NCBI GenBank assembly: GCA_021796835.1
Contig: JAKABO010000008.1
Coordinates: 27,592-91,591 of the forward strand
Direction: 5' to 3'
DNA length: 64,000 nucleotides
Origin: Pseudomonadota bacterium
Lineage (GTDB): Bacteria; Pseudomonadota; Gammaproteobacteria; Burkholderiales; Ferrovaceae
Below, in pieces: positions 50,113-57,723 of the stretch. A model generated the notes under the pieces. It was given only the letters and a program-made list of their open reading frames with translations, had not been told where the DNA came from and ran no database searches. The translations under genes and the position numbers were made by a program. Each line of letters opens with the position of its first letter. The stretch's first letter is position 1.

Positions 50113-50352
50113 TCAGGCAGGCAAGTGGGAATTCACGTAATCGATGGCTTGCTGCACCGTTGTAATCTTTTCGGCCTGTTCATCCGGAATTTCGCATTCG
50201 AATTCTTCTTCCAGAGCCATCACCAACTCAACGGTGTCGAGAGAATCCGCACCCAGATCTTCCACAAAGGACGAGGAGGTCTGAATATCCTCGAGTTTGA
50301 CACCCAGTTGCTCCGAAACGATTTTCTTGACGCGTTCTTCAATAGTAGACAT
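50113..50352 (-). CDS. acpP: Acyl carrier protein
   Basis: Carrier of growing acyl chains on a phosphopantetheine arm. 79 acidic residues, the usual size, with the attachment Ser37 in [23 protein letters not shown] precedes the ATG. It lies between fabG and fabF and is bounded by stem-loops on both sides, with a candidate promoter of its own just upstream. Confidence 0.98.
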   Translation of the reverse strand: MSTIEERVKKIVSEQLGVKLEDIQTSSSFVEDLGADSLDTVELVMALEEEFECEIPDEQAEKITTVQQAIDYVNSHLPA

Positions 50353-50395
50353 GTAATTATGATCCTTGGCTGTTGTCTTTCAAAAAAACAGGCGT

Positions 50396-50401
50396 AGTGT
50401 A
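50396..50401 (-). promoter_or_regulatory. Candidate extended -10 promoter for acpP
   Basis: On the minus strand TTTTGG leads into TACACT, giving a TGn extended -10 element (TACACT at 50396-50401). No good -35 is present. A start near 50389 would give a leader of about 37 bases. It would provide extra acpP transcript within the fab cluster. Confidence 0.4.
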
Positions 50402-50421
50402 CCAAAACCCGCCGACGAATA

Positions 50422-50437
50422 CCATCCCGAAGGATGG
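50422..50437 (-). other. UUCG-tetraloop hairpin after fabG
   Basis: In minus-strand sense CCATCC-TTCG-GGATGG, a perfect 6-base stem closed by the very stable UUCG loop, begins just after the fabG stop at 50439. No U-run follows. It may protect or partly terminate the upstream fab message before acpP. Confidence 0.6.
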
Positions 50438-50438
50438 G

Positions 50439-51179
50439 TCAATCCATGGCCATGCCCCCGTTGACGTGCAGGGTGGCCCCGGTCACATAGGCCGCTCCCG
50501 GCGATGCCAGATACGCAACGGCCTGAGCGATATCCTCGGGTTGGCCGAGACGGCCCAGGGGAATACTGGATAGCAGGGCCTGTTGCTGGTCAGTATCCAG
50601 TCCGCGCGTCATATCGGTATCAATGAATCCCGGGGCCACGCAGTTGACTGTAATGCCGCGACTACCCAATTCCCGTGCCAGGGACTTGGTCAACCCCACC
50701 AGCCCCGCCTTTGCAGCAGCATAGTTGGCCTGCCCCCCATTGCCGGTGCTCCCCACCACGGACCCGATGTTGATGATGCGTCCCCGACGAGCCTTCATCA
50801 TATCCCGCAAGACAGCCCGAGATAACTGAAAAACCGCCTTCAAATTGGTATCCAGAACGGTGTCCCACTCTTCATCACGCATCCGAACGGCCAACATGTC
50901 ACGCGTCACACCCGCATTGTTCACCAGAATGGAAATGGAGCCCAAACGTTGTTTGACGGTATCCACTGTCTGCAGAATGGCTTCGGGTTTGCACACATCC
51001 AGCACGAGACCCAGACATTCCGGATGGATGGACCGCAAGTCTTTCTCGATCTGTTCGGCGCCCTGGGCAGTGGTGGCGGTAGCCGCCACCTTGGCCCCCT
51101 GGCGCGCCAATTCCCGAGCAATTGCCTGACCAATCCCGCGACTGGCCCCCGTCACCAGAACCACCTGTTCCTTGAGCAT
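50439..51179 (-). CDS. fabG: 3-oxoacyl-ACP reductase
   Basis: NADPH-dependent short-chain reductase of fatty acid synthesis. 246 residues. Seen: VLVTGASRGIGQAIA with the glycine-rich cofactor loop, LVNNAGVTRDMLAVRM, IINIGSVVGSTGNGGQ with the catalytic Ser, YAAAKAGLVG with Tyr and Lys, and VAPGFIDTDMT. GGAGGGGAGA is the ribosome site. It starts 28 bases after fabD. Confidence 0.98.
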   Translation of the reverse strand: MLKEQVVLVTGASRGIGQAIARELARQGAKVAATATTAQGAEQIEKDLRSIHPECLGLVLDVCKPEAILQTVDTVKQRLGSISILVNNAGVTRDMLAVRMRDEEWDTVLDTNLKAVFQLSRAVLRDMMKARRGRIINIGSVVGSTGNGGQANYAAAKAGLVGLTKSLARELGSRGITVNCVAPGFIDTDMTRGLDTDQQQALLSSIPLGRLGQPEDIAQAVAYLASPGAAYVTGATLHVNGGMAMD

Positions 51180-51207
51180 TCTCCCCTCCCCCTGTTTTTA
51201 TTTTGTC

Positions 51208-52128
51208 TTATGATAACGCACCCTGAACAGCCTCTGCGCTGTTCAATGCGAAGCCTTCCATCTCCGGGTCGATGCGACGGACCAGCGGAGCCAAAACCTT
51301 GCCAGGCCCACATTCTGCCACACGCGTACACCCGTTCCGGGCAAAGGCACGAATCGTATCGACCCAACGCACGGGACGATGCAATTGCCTCGTCAGCGCG
51401 CTTCTTATTTCCATAGGCGTAGTGGCCTGAAGCACTTCGGCATTGTGCAACACGGGAATGCGCGGCGCCACCAGAGCAACCTGTTCAAGGTAGTGCGCCA
51501 GGCGTTCGGCAGCCGGCTTCATGAGACTACAGTGAGAAGGAACGCTGAGAGAAAGCATGACGGCGCGCTTTGCGCCACGGGCCTTGGCCTCTTCGATGGC
51601 ACGCGCCACTGCCGTCCGATGCCCGGCTATGACCACCTGGCCGGGAGAATTGAAATTGACGGCCTCCACCACCTCACCCTGGGCTGCCTCCTGGCAGGCC
51701 GCCAGCACGGCGTCATCTTCCAGGCCGAGGAGTGCTGCCATGGCTCCCACGCCTGCGGGTACCGCCTCCTGCATCACCTGGGCACGAAAACGAACCAGAC
51801 GCAACGCGTCTTCGAAAGAGATGCTTTCCGCCACCACGAGTGCCGTGTATTCCCCCAGGCTGTGTCCCGCCAACCAGTCCGGCTCGGCACCGCCCCGTCC
51901 ACGCCAGGCGCGATAAACCCCGACCCCGGCTGCCAACATGACAGGTTGGGTATTGACCGTAGCCATCAGGGACTCCTCCGGACCATCCGCCACCAAGCCC
52001 CAAATATCCTGATCCAGCACGGCAGAAGCCATGTCGATGGTGTGACGCACTTCCGGCAACCCTTCGTAGGGGTGCAACATGCCAATACTTTGTGATCCCT
52101 GACCCGGGAAAACCATGGCCCACGTCAT
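51208..52128 (-). CDS. fabD: Malonyl-CoA-ACP transacylase
   Basis: Moves malonyl groups from CoA to ACP. The ATG at 52128 (MTWAMVFPGQGSQS) with GAGGAA upstream gives 306 residues; an ATG six codons earlier lacks a ribosome site. Seen: FPGQGSQSIGML, the nucleophile Ser in AGHSLGEYTALV, the catalytic His in VPSHCSLM, and a Gln/Asn-containing AVNFNSPGQVVIAG. It lies between fabH and fabG in the cluster. Confidence 0.97.
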   Translation of the reverse strand: MTWAMVFPGQGSQSIGMLHPYEGLPEVRHTIDMASAVLDQDIWGLVADGPEESLMATVNTQPVMLAAGVGVYRAWRGRGGAEPDWLAGHSLGEYTALVVAESISFEDALRLVRFRAQVMQEAVPAGVGAMAALLGLEDDAVLAACQEAAQGEVVEAVNFNSPGQVVIAGHRTAVARAIEEAKARGAKRAVMLSLSVPSHCSLMKPAAERLAHYLEQVALVAPRIPVLHNAEVLQATTPMEIRSALTRQLHRPVRWVDTIRAFARNGCTRVAECGPGKVLAPLVRRIDPEMEGFALNSAEAVQGALS

Positions 52129-52156
52129 CTGACTATTCCTCGTCATTAGAATTCGG

Positions 52157-53119
52157 TTAGATCTTCAGCAATCCGGCACCCCAGGTGAATCCCCCCCCCA
52201 CGGCTGCCAGCAAACCCAGTTGCCCCGCCTTGAATTGCCCGGAACGCAAGGCGTGATCCAATGCCAGGGGAACGGAGGCCGCCGAGGTGTTCCCGTGCTC
52301 CCCCACCGTGCGTACCACGCATTCCGGCGGGATCCCCAGTTTATGGGCCGTGGCTTCAATGATACGGATGTTGGCCTGATGGGGAATGAAGCAATCCACC
52401 GCCGCCGGGGTCAGGCCATGCTCGGCCAGTACTTCACGACTGACCTGATCCAGTACCTTGACGGCAAATTTGAAAACGGCACCCCCATCCATTTGCACGG
52501 TGGGCTTGCCCAGCACCTGCCCCCCACTCACGGAGCCTGGGGCGGAAAGCAAGCCCGCATAACGACCGTCAGCATGCAGGCGCGTTCCCAGCAAACCGGG
52601 AGTCGAAGAAGCGCCCAGAACCACTGCACCGGCGCCGTCACCAAAAAGGACACAGGTATTGCGATCATTCCAGTCGAGCAAATGGGTGAAAGTTTCTGCG
52701 CCGACCACCAGAACCTGACGTGCCGAGCCTGATCGAATGAACTGATCCGCCACGGACAAGGCATAGAGAAACCCCGTGCATACCGCCTGCACATCAAAGG
52801 CTGGAGCGCCAGTATTTGCCCCCAACTTGGCCTGAAGCAGGCAGGCCGTACTGGGGAAGGCCATATCCGGCGTGGTGGTTGCCACCACGATGAGATCCAG
52901 TTGATCCGGTCTCAACCCAGCTGCTTCGAGTGCGCGACGCGAAGCTTCCAGGGCCAGATCACTGGTGGTTTGTCCTGCCGCCCGAACATGGCGCTGACGA
53001 ATTCCCGTGCGACTGCGAATCCATTCATCGCTGGTCTCCATCCGTTTCGCCAGATCGTCGTTGGTGACGATCTGTTCCGGTAAATAACTCCCTGTTCCCA
53101 ATAATTTGGAATAAATCAT
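52157..53119 (-). CDS. fabH: Beta-ketoacyl-ACP synthase III
   Basis: Starts fatty acid synthesis by condensing acetyl-CoA with malonyl-ACP. 320 residues with the Cys-His-Asn triad: [26 protein letters not shown] and [35 protein letters not shown] is the usual start. Its ATG overlaps the plsX stop by four bases. Confidence 0.98.
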   Translation of the reverse strand: MIYSKLLGTGSYLPEQIVTNDDLAKRMETSDEWIRSRTGIRQRHVRAAGQTTSDLALEASRRALEAAGLRPDQLDLIVVATTTPDMAFPSTACLLQAKLGANTGAPAFDVQAVCTGFLYALSVADQFIRSGSARQVLVVGAETFTHLLDWNDRNTCVLFGDGAGAVVLGASSTPGLLGTRLHADGRYAGLLSAPGSVSGGQVLGKPTVQMDGGAVFKFAVKVLDQVSREVLAEHGLTPAAVDCFIPHQANIRIIEATAHKLGIPPECVVRTVGEHGNTSAASVPLALDHALRSGQFKAGQLGLLAAVGGGFTWGAGLLKI

Positions 53120-54147
53120 GACGCCAGATTCTCCCGTTCCTGTACAGCTTCCCGAATGCGCCCCAGTACGTTAGTGCGCACTTCTGTCACGGCGTAATGC
53201 AAGGCGTGGCGGAAAGCATAGGCGTCGGCCCCTCCATGACTTTTGACCACCAGTCCCCTGAGTCCCAACAGACTGGCTCCATTGTACTGACGATGATCCA
53301 CCCTGCGTCTGAACCGATTCAGGACGGGCAGAGCCACCGCACCCGCCAGACGCGTCCAGAAGGAACGATTAAACTCGGTGCGAATCATCTGCCCCAACAT
53401 CCAGGCCAGGCCTTCCGAGGTTTTCAGAACGACATTGCCCACGAATCCATCGCAGACCACGACATCTACCGTCCCTTTGTATATGTCATCCCCTTCCACG
53501 TTACCATGAAAGCGGATCGGGGCCGAGCGCAACAATTCGGACGCGCGCTTGATGATCTCATTTCCCTTGATGGCCTCGTGTCCGATATTGAGCAACCCGA
53601 CACTGGGTTGGGGACAGTCTGGACTGGTGGCCAGAATGGACCCCATGATCCCGAATTGAAGGAGGTGTTCGGGCGCGCAATCCACATTGGCGCCCAGATC
53701 CAGCACATAGACCGGGCCGCGTATGGAGGGCATGGTGGTGGCAATGGCCGGACGTTCGATGCCGGGCATCATTTTCAGGACGAAACGTGCCGTCGCCATG
53801 AGGGCACCCGTGTTCCCCGCACTGACGCAACAATCCGCCGCGCCGGACTTCACCAGATTAAGCGAGACCCGCAAGGAAGAATCCTTTTTGTTCTTGAGAG
53901 ACAAGGCAGGAGATTCATCCATGCTGACCAATTGGCTGGCCTCCTGGATGGCAACGCGGGTGCGCACCGAACCATAAATGGGCGAGGCGTGGAGAAGGGA
54001 TTCAATGGGCGAACGCAAGCCGACCAGAGTTACGGCGACTTCAGAGTCCTGTACCAGAAAATCGAGGACGGCCGGAATGACCACAGCGGGACCATGATCC
54101 CCTCCCATGGCATCCACCGCTATCGTCAGCAAACGAGTCACAGACAC
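53116..54147 (-). CDS. plsX: Phosphate acyltransferase
   Basis: Converts acyl-ACP to acyl-phosphate, feeding PlsY in phospholipid synthesis. 343 residues if translation begins at GTG 54147; a second GTG at 54141 is equally possible, and neither has a clear ribosome site. Seen: [72 protein letters not shown] and [20 protein letters not shown]. It follows rpmF by 21 bases and is coupled to fabH. Confidence 0.96.
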   Translation of the reverse strand: MSVTRLLTIAVDAMGGDHGPAVVIPAVLDFLVQDSEVAVTLVGLRSPIESLLHASPIYGSVRTRVAIQEASQLVSMDESPALSLKNKKDSSLRVSLNLVKSGAADCCVSAGNTGALMATARFVLKMMPGIERPAIATTMPSIRGPVYVLDLGANVDCAPEHLLQFGIMGSILATSPDCPQPSVGLLNIGHEAIKGNEIIKRASELLRSAPIRFHGNVEGDDIYKGTVDVVVCDGFVGNVVLKTSEGLAWMLGQMIRTEFNRSFWTRLAGAVALPVLNRFRRRVDHRQYNGASLLGLRGLVVKSHGGADAYAFRHALHYAVTEVRTNVLGRIREAVQERENLAS

Positions 54148-54168
54148 GCGGTAATACTGAAATAAAAG

Positions 54169-54348
54169 TTAGTCGTTTTTGGACTGAACCACTTTACGGC
54201 CACGGTAAAAACCATTCGGGCTGATATGGTGACGCAGGTGGGTTTCTCCCGTGGTCGGTTCCGTCGCCAGTGGCTTGGCCGTCAAAAAATCATGGGCACG
54301 ATGCATGCCGCGCTTGGAAGGGGACTTTTTATTTTGTTGAACAGCCAT
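54169..54348 (-). CDS. rpmF: 50S ribosomal protein L32
   Basis: Short ribosomal protein of 59 residues read directly from the minus strand: [20 protein letters not shown] at the N-terminus, then [20 protein letters not shown] and a basic end. This is the normal L32 pattern, without the zinc-binding Cys pairs found in some other bacteria. AGGAG precedes ATG 54348. It sits between yceD and plsX, its conserved place. Confidence 0.97.
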   Translation of the reverse strand: MAVQQNKKSPSKRGMHRAHDFLTAKPLATEPTTGETHLRHHISPNGFYRGRKVVQSKND

Positions 54349-54395
54349 GGTTCTGACTCCTAAAATGATCGATTAAATATAACGCCAAGTATCCT

Positions 54396-54905
54396 TCACT
54401 CGCGCGCTGGAACTTTCAGTGCACCCAATACGGCAAACGGCCTTGTCTTGCCCGCCCGTGCTTCCTCGACAGGTTCGGCACTGACACAGGCATCTTCCTC
54501 GTGCGCCGGCGCCAACGGCAAAGCCAACAATACTTCCTCCGCAACCCATTCAGCCACATTCAGCGATTCCGGAAAAACCAGGGTTTCCTCTTCGGGGTCC
54601 TCGCTTTCAAGATCTGGCAGAGCCGCCTCGCTGCCTACGAAGTGTATTCGTGAACGGGCCTCCAGATCAAAGGAGAGGCCGGAAAGGCATCGCCGGCATA
54701 CCAACCAGAGTTGTCCGTCGATCTGAACCTCGAGCAGGCGCCGCCTTCTTTCATCCACCCATCCGCGCATGACAAACCGAATCTTTCCCTCGGGAGAAAA
54801 AAGGTACTCCTGCAAGGCAGGGATCTGGTCTGGACGACACTCCCCCTCAACCCGCTCTGCAAGGGCCGTAAAACGCTGAGGATCGAGTATGGGTGCATCA
54901 AACAT
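54396..54905 (-). CDS. yceD: YceD/DUF177 family protein
   Basis: 169-residue protein of the YceD family, linked to 23S rRNA accumulation in plants and E. coli. Seen: the two-Cys element LVCRRCLSGLSFDLEA near residue 75, an acidic middle (DLESEDPEEETLVFPES) and the C-terminal RPFAVLGALK. First gene of the fab cluster. ATG 54905 follows GAGGGCTT, but the strong promoter ends only about ten bases upstream, so the leader must be extremely short. Confidence 0.93.
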   Translation of the reverse strand: MFDAPILDPQRFTALAERVEGECRPDQIPALQEYLFSPEGKIRFVMRGWVDERRRRLLEVQIDGQLWLVCRRCLSGLSFDLEARSRIHFVGSEAALPDLESEDPEEETLVFPESLNVAEWVAEEVLLALPLAPAHEEDACVSAEPVEEARAGKTRPFAVLGALKVPARE

Positions 54906-54914
54906 AAGCCCTCG

Positions 54915-54944
54915 ATTCTACCGTGTTCCCCCGCTTTCTGTCAA
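54915..54944 (-). promoter_or_regulatory. Strong promoter of the yceD-rpmF-plsX-fab cluster
   Basis: On the minus strand a perfect TTGACA (54939-54944) and TAGAAT (54915-54920) are separated by 18 bases. The predicted transcription start near 54908 is about three bases from the yceD ATG. A second TTGACA lies 11 bases further upstream (54950-54955), forming TTGACAAGTCTTTGACA. Confidence 0.7.
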
Positions 54945-54974
54945 AGACTTGTCAATTGGTGGCGGCAACTTTGC

Positions 54975-54980
54975 TATACT
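54975..54980 (+). promoter_or_regulatory. Extended -10 promoter for maf
   Basis: TGC followed by TATACT at 54975-54980 forms a TGn extended -10 element. TTGTCA at 54949-54954 is a possible -35 but 20 bases away. The predicted leader is about 32 bases. Confidence 0.45.
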
Positions 54981-55018
54981 CCCCACCTCGTATCTCCCCG
55001 TACTGAATCCCGACCTCC

Positions 55019-55597
55019 ATGATCCCCCTGATATTGGCTTCCAGCTCACCCTACCGCCGAGAACTGCTTGCTCGCCTCCAGATTCCTTTCGTCTGGAAAG
55101 CGCCGGATGTCGATGAAACCCCGATCGGGGGAGAGTCCCCTCAGCAGACCTGCCTGCGCCTGTCACTGGAAAAAGCCCGCGCCATCAGCCGCTTCCATGA
55201 TCGAGGTCTGATCATCGGCAGCGATCAGGTAGCCGAACGGGAGGGGATAGCCATCAGCAAACCCGCCAATCATGAAGCTGCCGTGGAACAATTGACCTGG
55301 GCCAGTGGTCGCGCCCTGCAATTTCATACGGGGCTTTGCGTTCTGGATGCCGCCACCGGCCATCATGAATCCCTCCGGGTGACCGTGACGGTTCATTATC
55401 GGGTATTGACACCAGCACAGATCGAACGTTACCTGCGCAAGGATCAACCCTACGATTGTGCCGGCAGCGGACGTATCGAAACCTTGGGCATCACGTTGGT
55501 CGAAAAGGTGATCAGCGATGATCCTACCGCCTTGATCGGGCTTCCGCTCATTGCCCTGACCTCTCTGTTGGCGCGTTTTGGAATCGTCCTTCCCTGA
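55019..55597 (+). CDS. Maf/YceF-family nucleotide pyrophosphatase
   Basis: House-cleaning nucleoside triphosphate pyrophosphatase of 192 residues. Seen: LILASSSPYRRELLARL at the N-terminus, PDVDETPIGGESP, LIIGSDQVA with the active-site Asp, ISKPANHEAAVEQL and YDCAGSGRIETLGI. The YDCAGSGRIE form suggests the YceF (m7GTP-acting) branch rather than YhdE. No clear ribosome site precedes ATG 55019. Its position divergent from the yceD-rpmF unit is also that of yceF in E. coli. Confidence 0.94.
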   Translation: MIPLILASSSPYRRELLARLQIPFVWKAPDVDETPIGGESPQQTCLRLSLEKARAISRFHDRGLIIGSDQVAEREGIAISKPANHEAAVEQLTWASGRALQFHTGLCVLDAATGHHESLRVTVTVHYRVLTPAQIERYLRKDQPYDCAGSGRIETLGITLVEKVISDDPTALIGLPLIALTSLLARFGIVLP

Positions 55598-55609
55598 GGC
55601 TCCCCCTCC

Positions 55610-56347
55610 ATGACCCCCCACGGCACCCTGTACCTGCTTCCTGTCCCTTTGAGCGAAGCGCCTGAAGCACTCCTGACACTGTCGCCCCGGTTACTGGATC
55701 GTTTCAGGCAACTTTCCTTCTTTGTGGTGGAAACGCCCAAAACAGCCCGCCGTCTACTCAAACGGATCGACCATCCGCTGCCCATCGCCCAGTTGACGAT
55801 GTCCCCACTACCCCAGGAGGCCACGATGGCCCAACTGGAATCCCTGCTGGCACCGTTGCGTCAGGGACACAGCCTGGGACTGCTGTCAGATGCAGGATGC
55901 CCTGCCATTGCCGACCCCGGAGCGCGTCTGGTCAATGCTGCTCACGCTACGGGGTTTCGGGTCGTACCCGAAACGGGCCCCTCCTCACTACTGCTGGGTC
56001 TCATGGCCAGCGGACTGGAAGGACAGCGTTTCACTTTCCACGGCTACCTTCCTGTGCCCGAGATGGCTCGTAACGCACGCCTGATCGAACTGGAAAAGCG
56101 TTCGCGAGCCCATCAGGAAACCCAGTCATTCATAGAAACCCCCTACCGCAACGAAGCCCTCTTCGCCAGCCTGTGTCGCACCCTCCACCCCACGACCCAA
56201 CTCTGCGTGGCCAGAGATCTGACCGGGCCCCAGGAATGGATTCGGACCGCTTCCGTGTCCGAATGGCGACACCGCCCCCCTCCCGACCTGCATCACTTCC
56301 CTACCCTATTCCTGTTTCTGGCGCACTCGTCCGGCCGGAGCGGGTAA
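55610..56347 (+). CDS. SAM-dependent methyltransferase, RsmI-like (tetrapyrrole methylase fold)
   Basis: 245-residue protein with the fold of RsmI, the 16S rRNA C1402 2'-O-methyltransferase. Seen: TLYLLPVPLSE, VVETPKTARRLLKRI, GHSLGLLSDAGCPAIADPGARLV, PETGPSSLLLGLMASGL and ETPYRNEALFASL. Compared with true RsmI it is shorter, lacks the N-terminal TPIGNLxD motif and lacks the C-terminal RsmI extension, so it is probably a paralogue whose substrate is unknown. It starts 12 bases after the maf-type gene, as one transcript. Its last 42 bases overlap the convergent rluC. Confidence 0.85.
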   Translation: MTPHGTLYLLPVPLSEAPEALLTLSPRLLDRFRQLSFFVVETPKTARRLLKRIDHPLPIAQLTMSPLPQEATMAQLESLLAPLRQGHSLGLLSDAGCPAIADPGARLVNAAHATGFRVVPETGPSSLLLGLMASGLEGQRFTFHGYLPVPEMARNARLIELEKRSRAHQETQSFIETPYRNEALFASLCRTLHPTTQLCVARDLTGPQEWIRTASVSEWRHRPPPDLHHFPTLFLFLAHSSGRSG

Positions 56348-57301
56348 CGGCTCCTCGCTCGATCCCGTCAGGCGGGTCAGGATCTGGATCAGTGCAGGAG
56401 GCAGAGGAGCCTCGAAGATCAGCGAACGCTGATCCAGGGGATGCACGAAGGACAAGCGGGCTGCATGTAAAAACATACGCTTGAGACCTAAACGGGTCAG
56501 TTGATGGTTCCATTCATGATTGCCGTATTTATCATCCCCGGCAATCGGAAACCCCAAATGCGCCAGATGCACCCGAATCTGGTGGGTTCGCCCCGTAAGC
56601 AGGCGCGCCTCCAGAAGGGTGGCTTCAGACCAGGTCCGGAGCCGGGTAAACAGGGTTTCCGACGGCTTTCCCTCTGCATGGATGACTACCCGTCGCTCGC
56701 CACTGGCCGTCATGTATTTGTGCAAGGGCAAACTGATGCGTTGCCGGGCTTGGGGAAATTGGCCTTGCACCAAGGCAAGATAGGATTTTTCCATGCGGTT
56801 GTGACGCAATGATTCATGCAAAGCCACCAGAACGGCACGCTTCTTGGCCACCAGCAACAACCCCGAGGTATCCCGATCGAGCCGGTGCACCAACTCCAGG
56901 AAACGCGCCTCGGGGCGGTCCTGACGCAATTGTTCGATGACGCCCAACCGGATGCCGCTTCCTCCATGGACGGCCACCCCGGCCGGTTTGTTCAGGACCA
57001 ACAGCCCCTCGTCTTCATGCAGAATCTCCGAACGCAGGGAAACCGGCAAGGGGAGCACCACACCCTCCTTCTCGGGGATTGTCCGGCGTACCGGAGGAAT
57101 CCGCAAACGATCCTGGCGTTGAAGCCGATAGGAAGGATCGGCACGCTTGCTGTTGACCCTTACCTCACCGCTGCGCAACAGACGATAGACGTGGCTTTTG
57201 GGGACTCCTTTGAGGTATCCCTGCAGAAAATTGTCGAGGCGCTGACCGGCTTGGTCTTCGTCGACTTCCAGCCATTCCACGAATGCTTTGCTTAATGTCA
57301 T
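56306..57301 (-). CDS. rluC: 23S rRNA pseudouridine synthase C
   Basis: Pseudouridylates 23S rRNA (positions 955, 2504 and 2580 in E. coli). 331 residues from ATG 57301. Seen: an N-terminal S4 RNA-binding domain (QRLDNFLQGYLKGVPKSHVYRL, RSGEVRVNSKR), the catalytic Asp in LVHRLDRDTSGLLLVAKKR, and LLTGRTHQIRVHLAHLGFPIAGDDKYG split over the conserved C-terminal motifs. It is divergent from rne, a conserved arrangement, and overlaps the RsmI-like gene by 42 bases. Confidence 0.96.
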   Translation of the reverse strand: MTLSKAFVEWLEVDEDQAGQRLDNFLQGYLKGVPKSHVYRLLRSGEVRVNSKRADPSYRLQRQDRLRIPPVRRTIPEKEGVVLPLPVSLRSEILHEDEGLLVLNKPAGVAVHGGSGIRLGVIEQLRQDRPEARFLELVHRLDRDTSGLLLVAKKRAVLVALHESLRHNRMEKSYLALVQGQFPQARQRISLPLHKYMTASGERRVVIHAEGKPSETLFTRLRTWSEATLLEARLLTGRTHQIRVHLAHLGFPIAGDDKYGNHEWNHQLTRLGLKRMFLHAARLSFVHPLDQRSLIFEAPLPPALIQILTRLTGSSEEPLPAPAGRVRQKQE

Positions 57302-57436
57302 TATTTGTTTTAGAATAAGTGTTTGTGGAAAACGTACCCGGTTCGGAGCAGGCGCGGCAGAAAAATTTCCGCCCCATCCGGCAAGGTATCCGCAACGCAT
57401 GAATGATACGGATGCTGACCGTCGAGATTTCGCTCA

Positions 57437-57643
57437 TTATCTCATCGAACCGATGATCAGTCTTCGACTCTGGTTAATCTCGCTCACCAAAAAGTAGCGA
57501 TAGTTGTTGATTTGCGCGCTGACCGCTCCGTATTTGATTGATCCGGCGTTATAGATGCACACGTCGTTGAAGGTAATTCCCATCGTGGCCCACAAGAGGT
57601 TGTTCACCATTAAAACGGATTTCCAGACTCTTTGAAGGATCAT
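57437..57643 (-). CDS. Possible small hypothetical protein antisense to the rne leader
   Basis: A 68-residue open frame on the minus strand, unrecognised. Support: GGGGAAG lies seven bases before ATG 57643; the third codon position is about two-thirds G or C while the first and second are near 40 percent, the pattern expected of real coding in this frame; synonymous choices such as AAC, ATC, TTC and TAC recur. The product is rich in Asn, Tyr and Ile ([19 protein letters not shown]) with no signal peptide or membrane helix. It could be a truncated or acquired gene, or chance. It would be transcribed toward rluC. Confidence 0.4.
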   Translation of the reverse strand: MILQRVWKSVLMVNNLLWATMGITFNDVCIYNAGSIKYGAVSAQINNYRYFLVSEINQSRRLIIGSMR

Positions 57644-57702
57644 TCGCGAACTTCCCCTTAATCCGGGAGATTCGAGTAGAGGGTGTTTACCGCCCGGCAG
57701 CC

Positions 57703-57714
57703 CCAGCGCGCTGG
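57703..57714 (+). promoter_or_regulatory. Palindrome overlapping the rne ribosome-binding site
   Basis: CCAGCGCGCTGG is a perfect 12-base palindrome; as RNA it can form a four-pair stem with a CGCG loop. Its right arm supplies the first two bases of GGAG (57713-57716), the Shine-Dalgarno site for rne at 57724. Folding would hide that site. Confidence 0.4.
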
Positions 57715-57723
57715 AGCCTGAGT

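Larger units (their letters stand above)
57302..57723. other. Intergenic region between rluC and rne
   Basis: 422 bases, clearly more AT-rich than the genes around it. It should hold the divergent rluC and rne promoters and the rne leader. A weak plus-strand pair, TTGATT (57507-57512) and TATTTG (57531-57536) with 18-base spacing, is the best rne promoter I can see. A perfect palindrome CCAGCGCGCTGG at 57703-57714 abuts the rne ribosome site. A possible minus-strand small gene occupies 57437-57643. No terminator or tRNA was found. Confidence 0.5.

Noticed and set aside
48895..50397. 500-codon plus-strand frame across fabF and acpP
   Set aside because: fabF and acpP on the minus strand are unmistakable; the frame is a mirror effect of their codon use.
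57399..57497. 32-codon plus-strand frame in the rne leader considered as a leader peptide
   Set aside because: No ribosome site, no regulatory codon run, and it competes with the better-supported minus-strand frame next to it.
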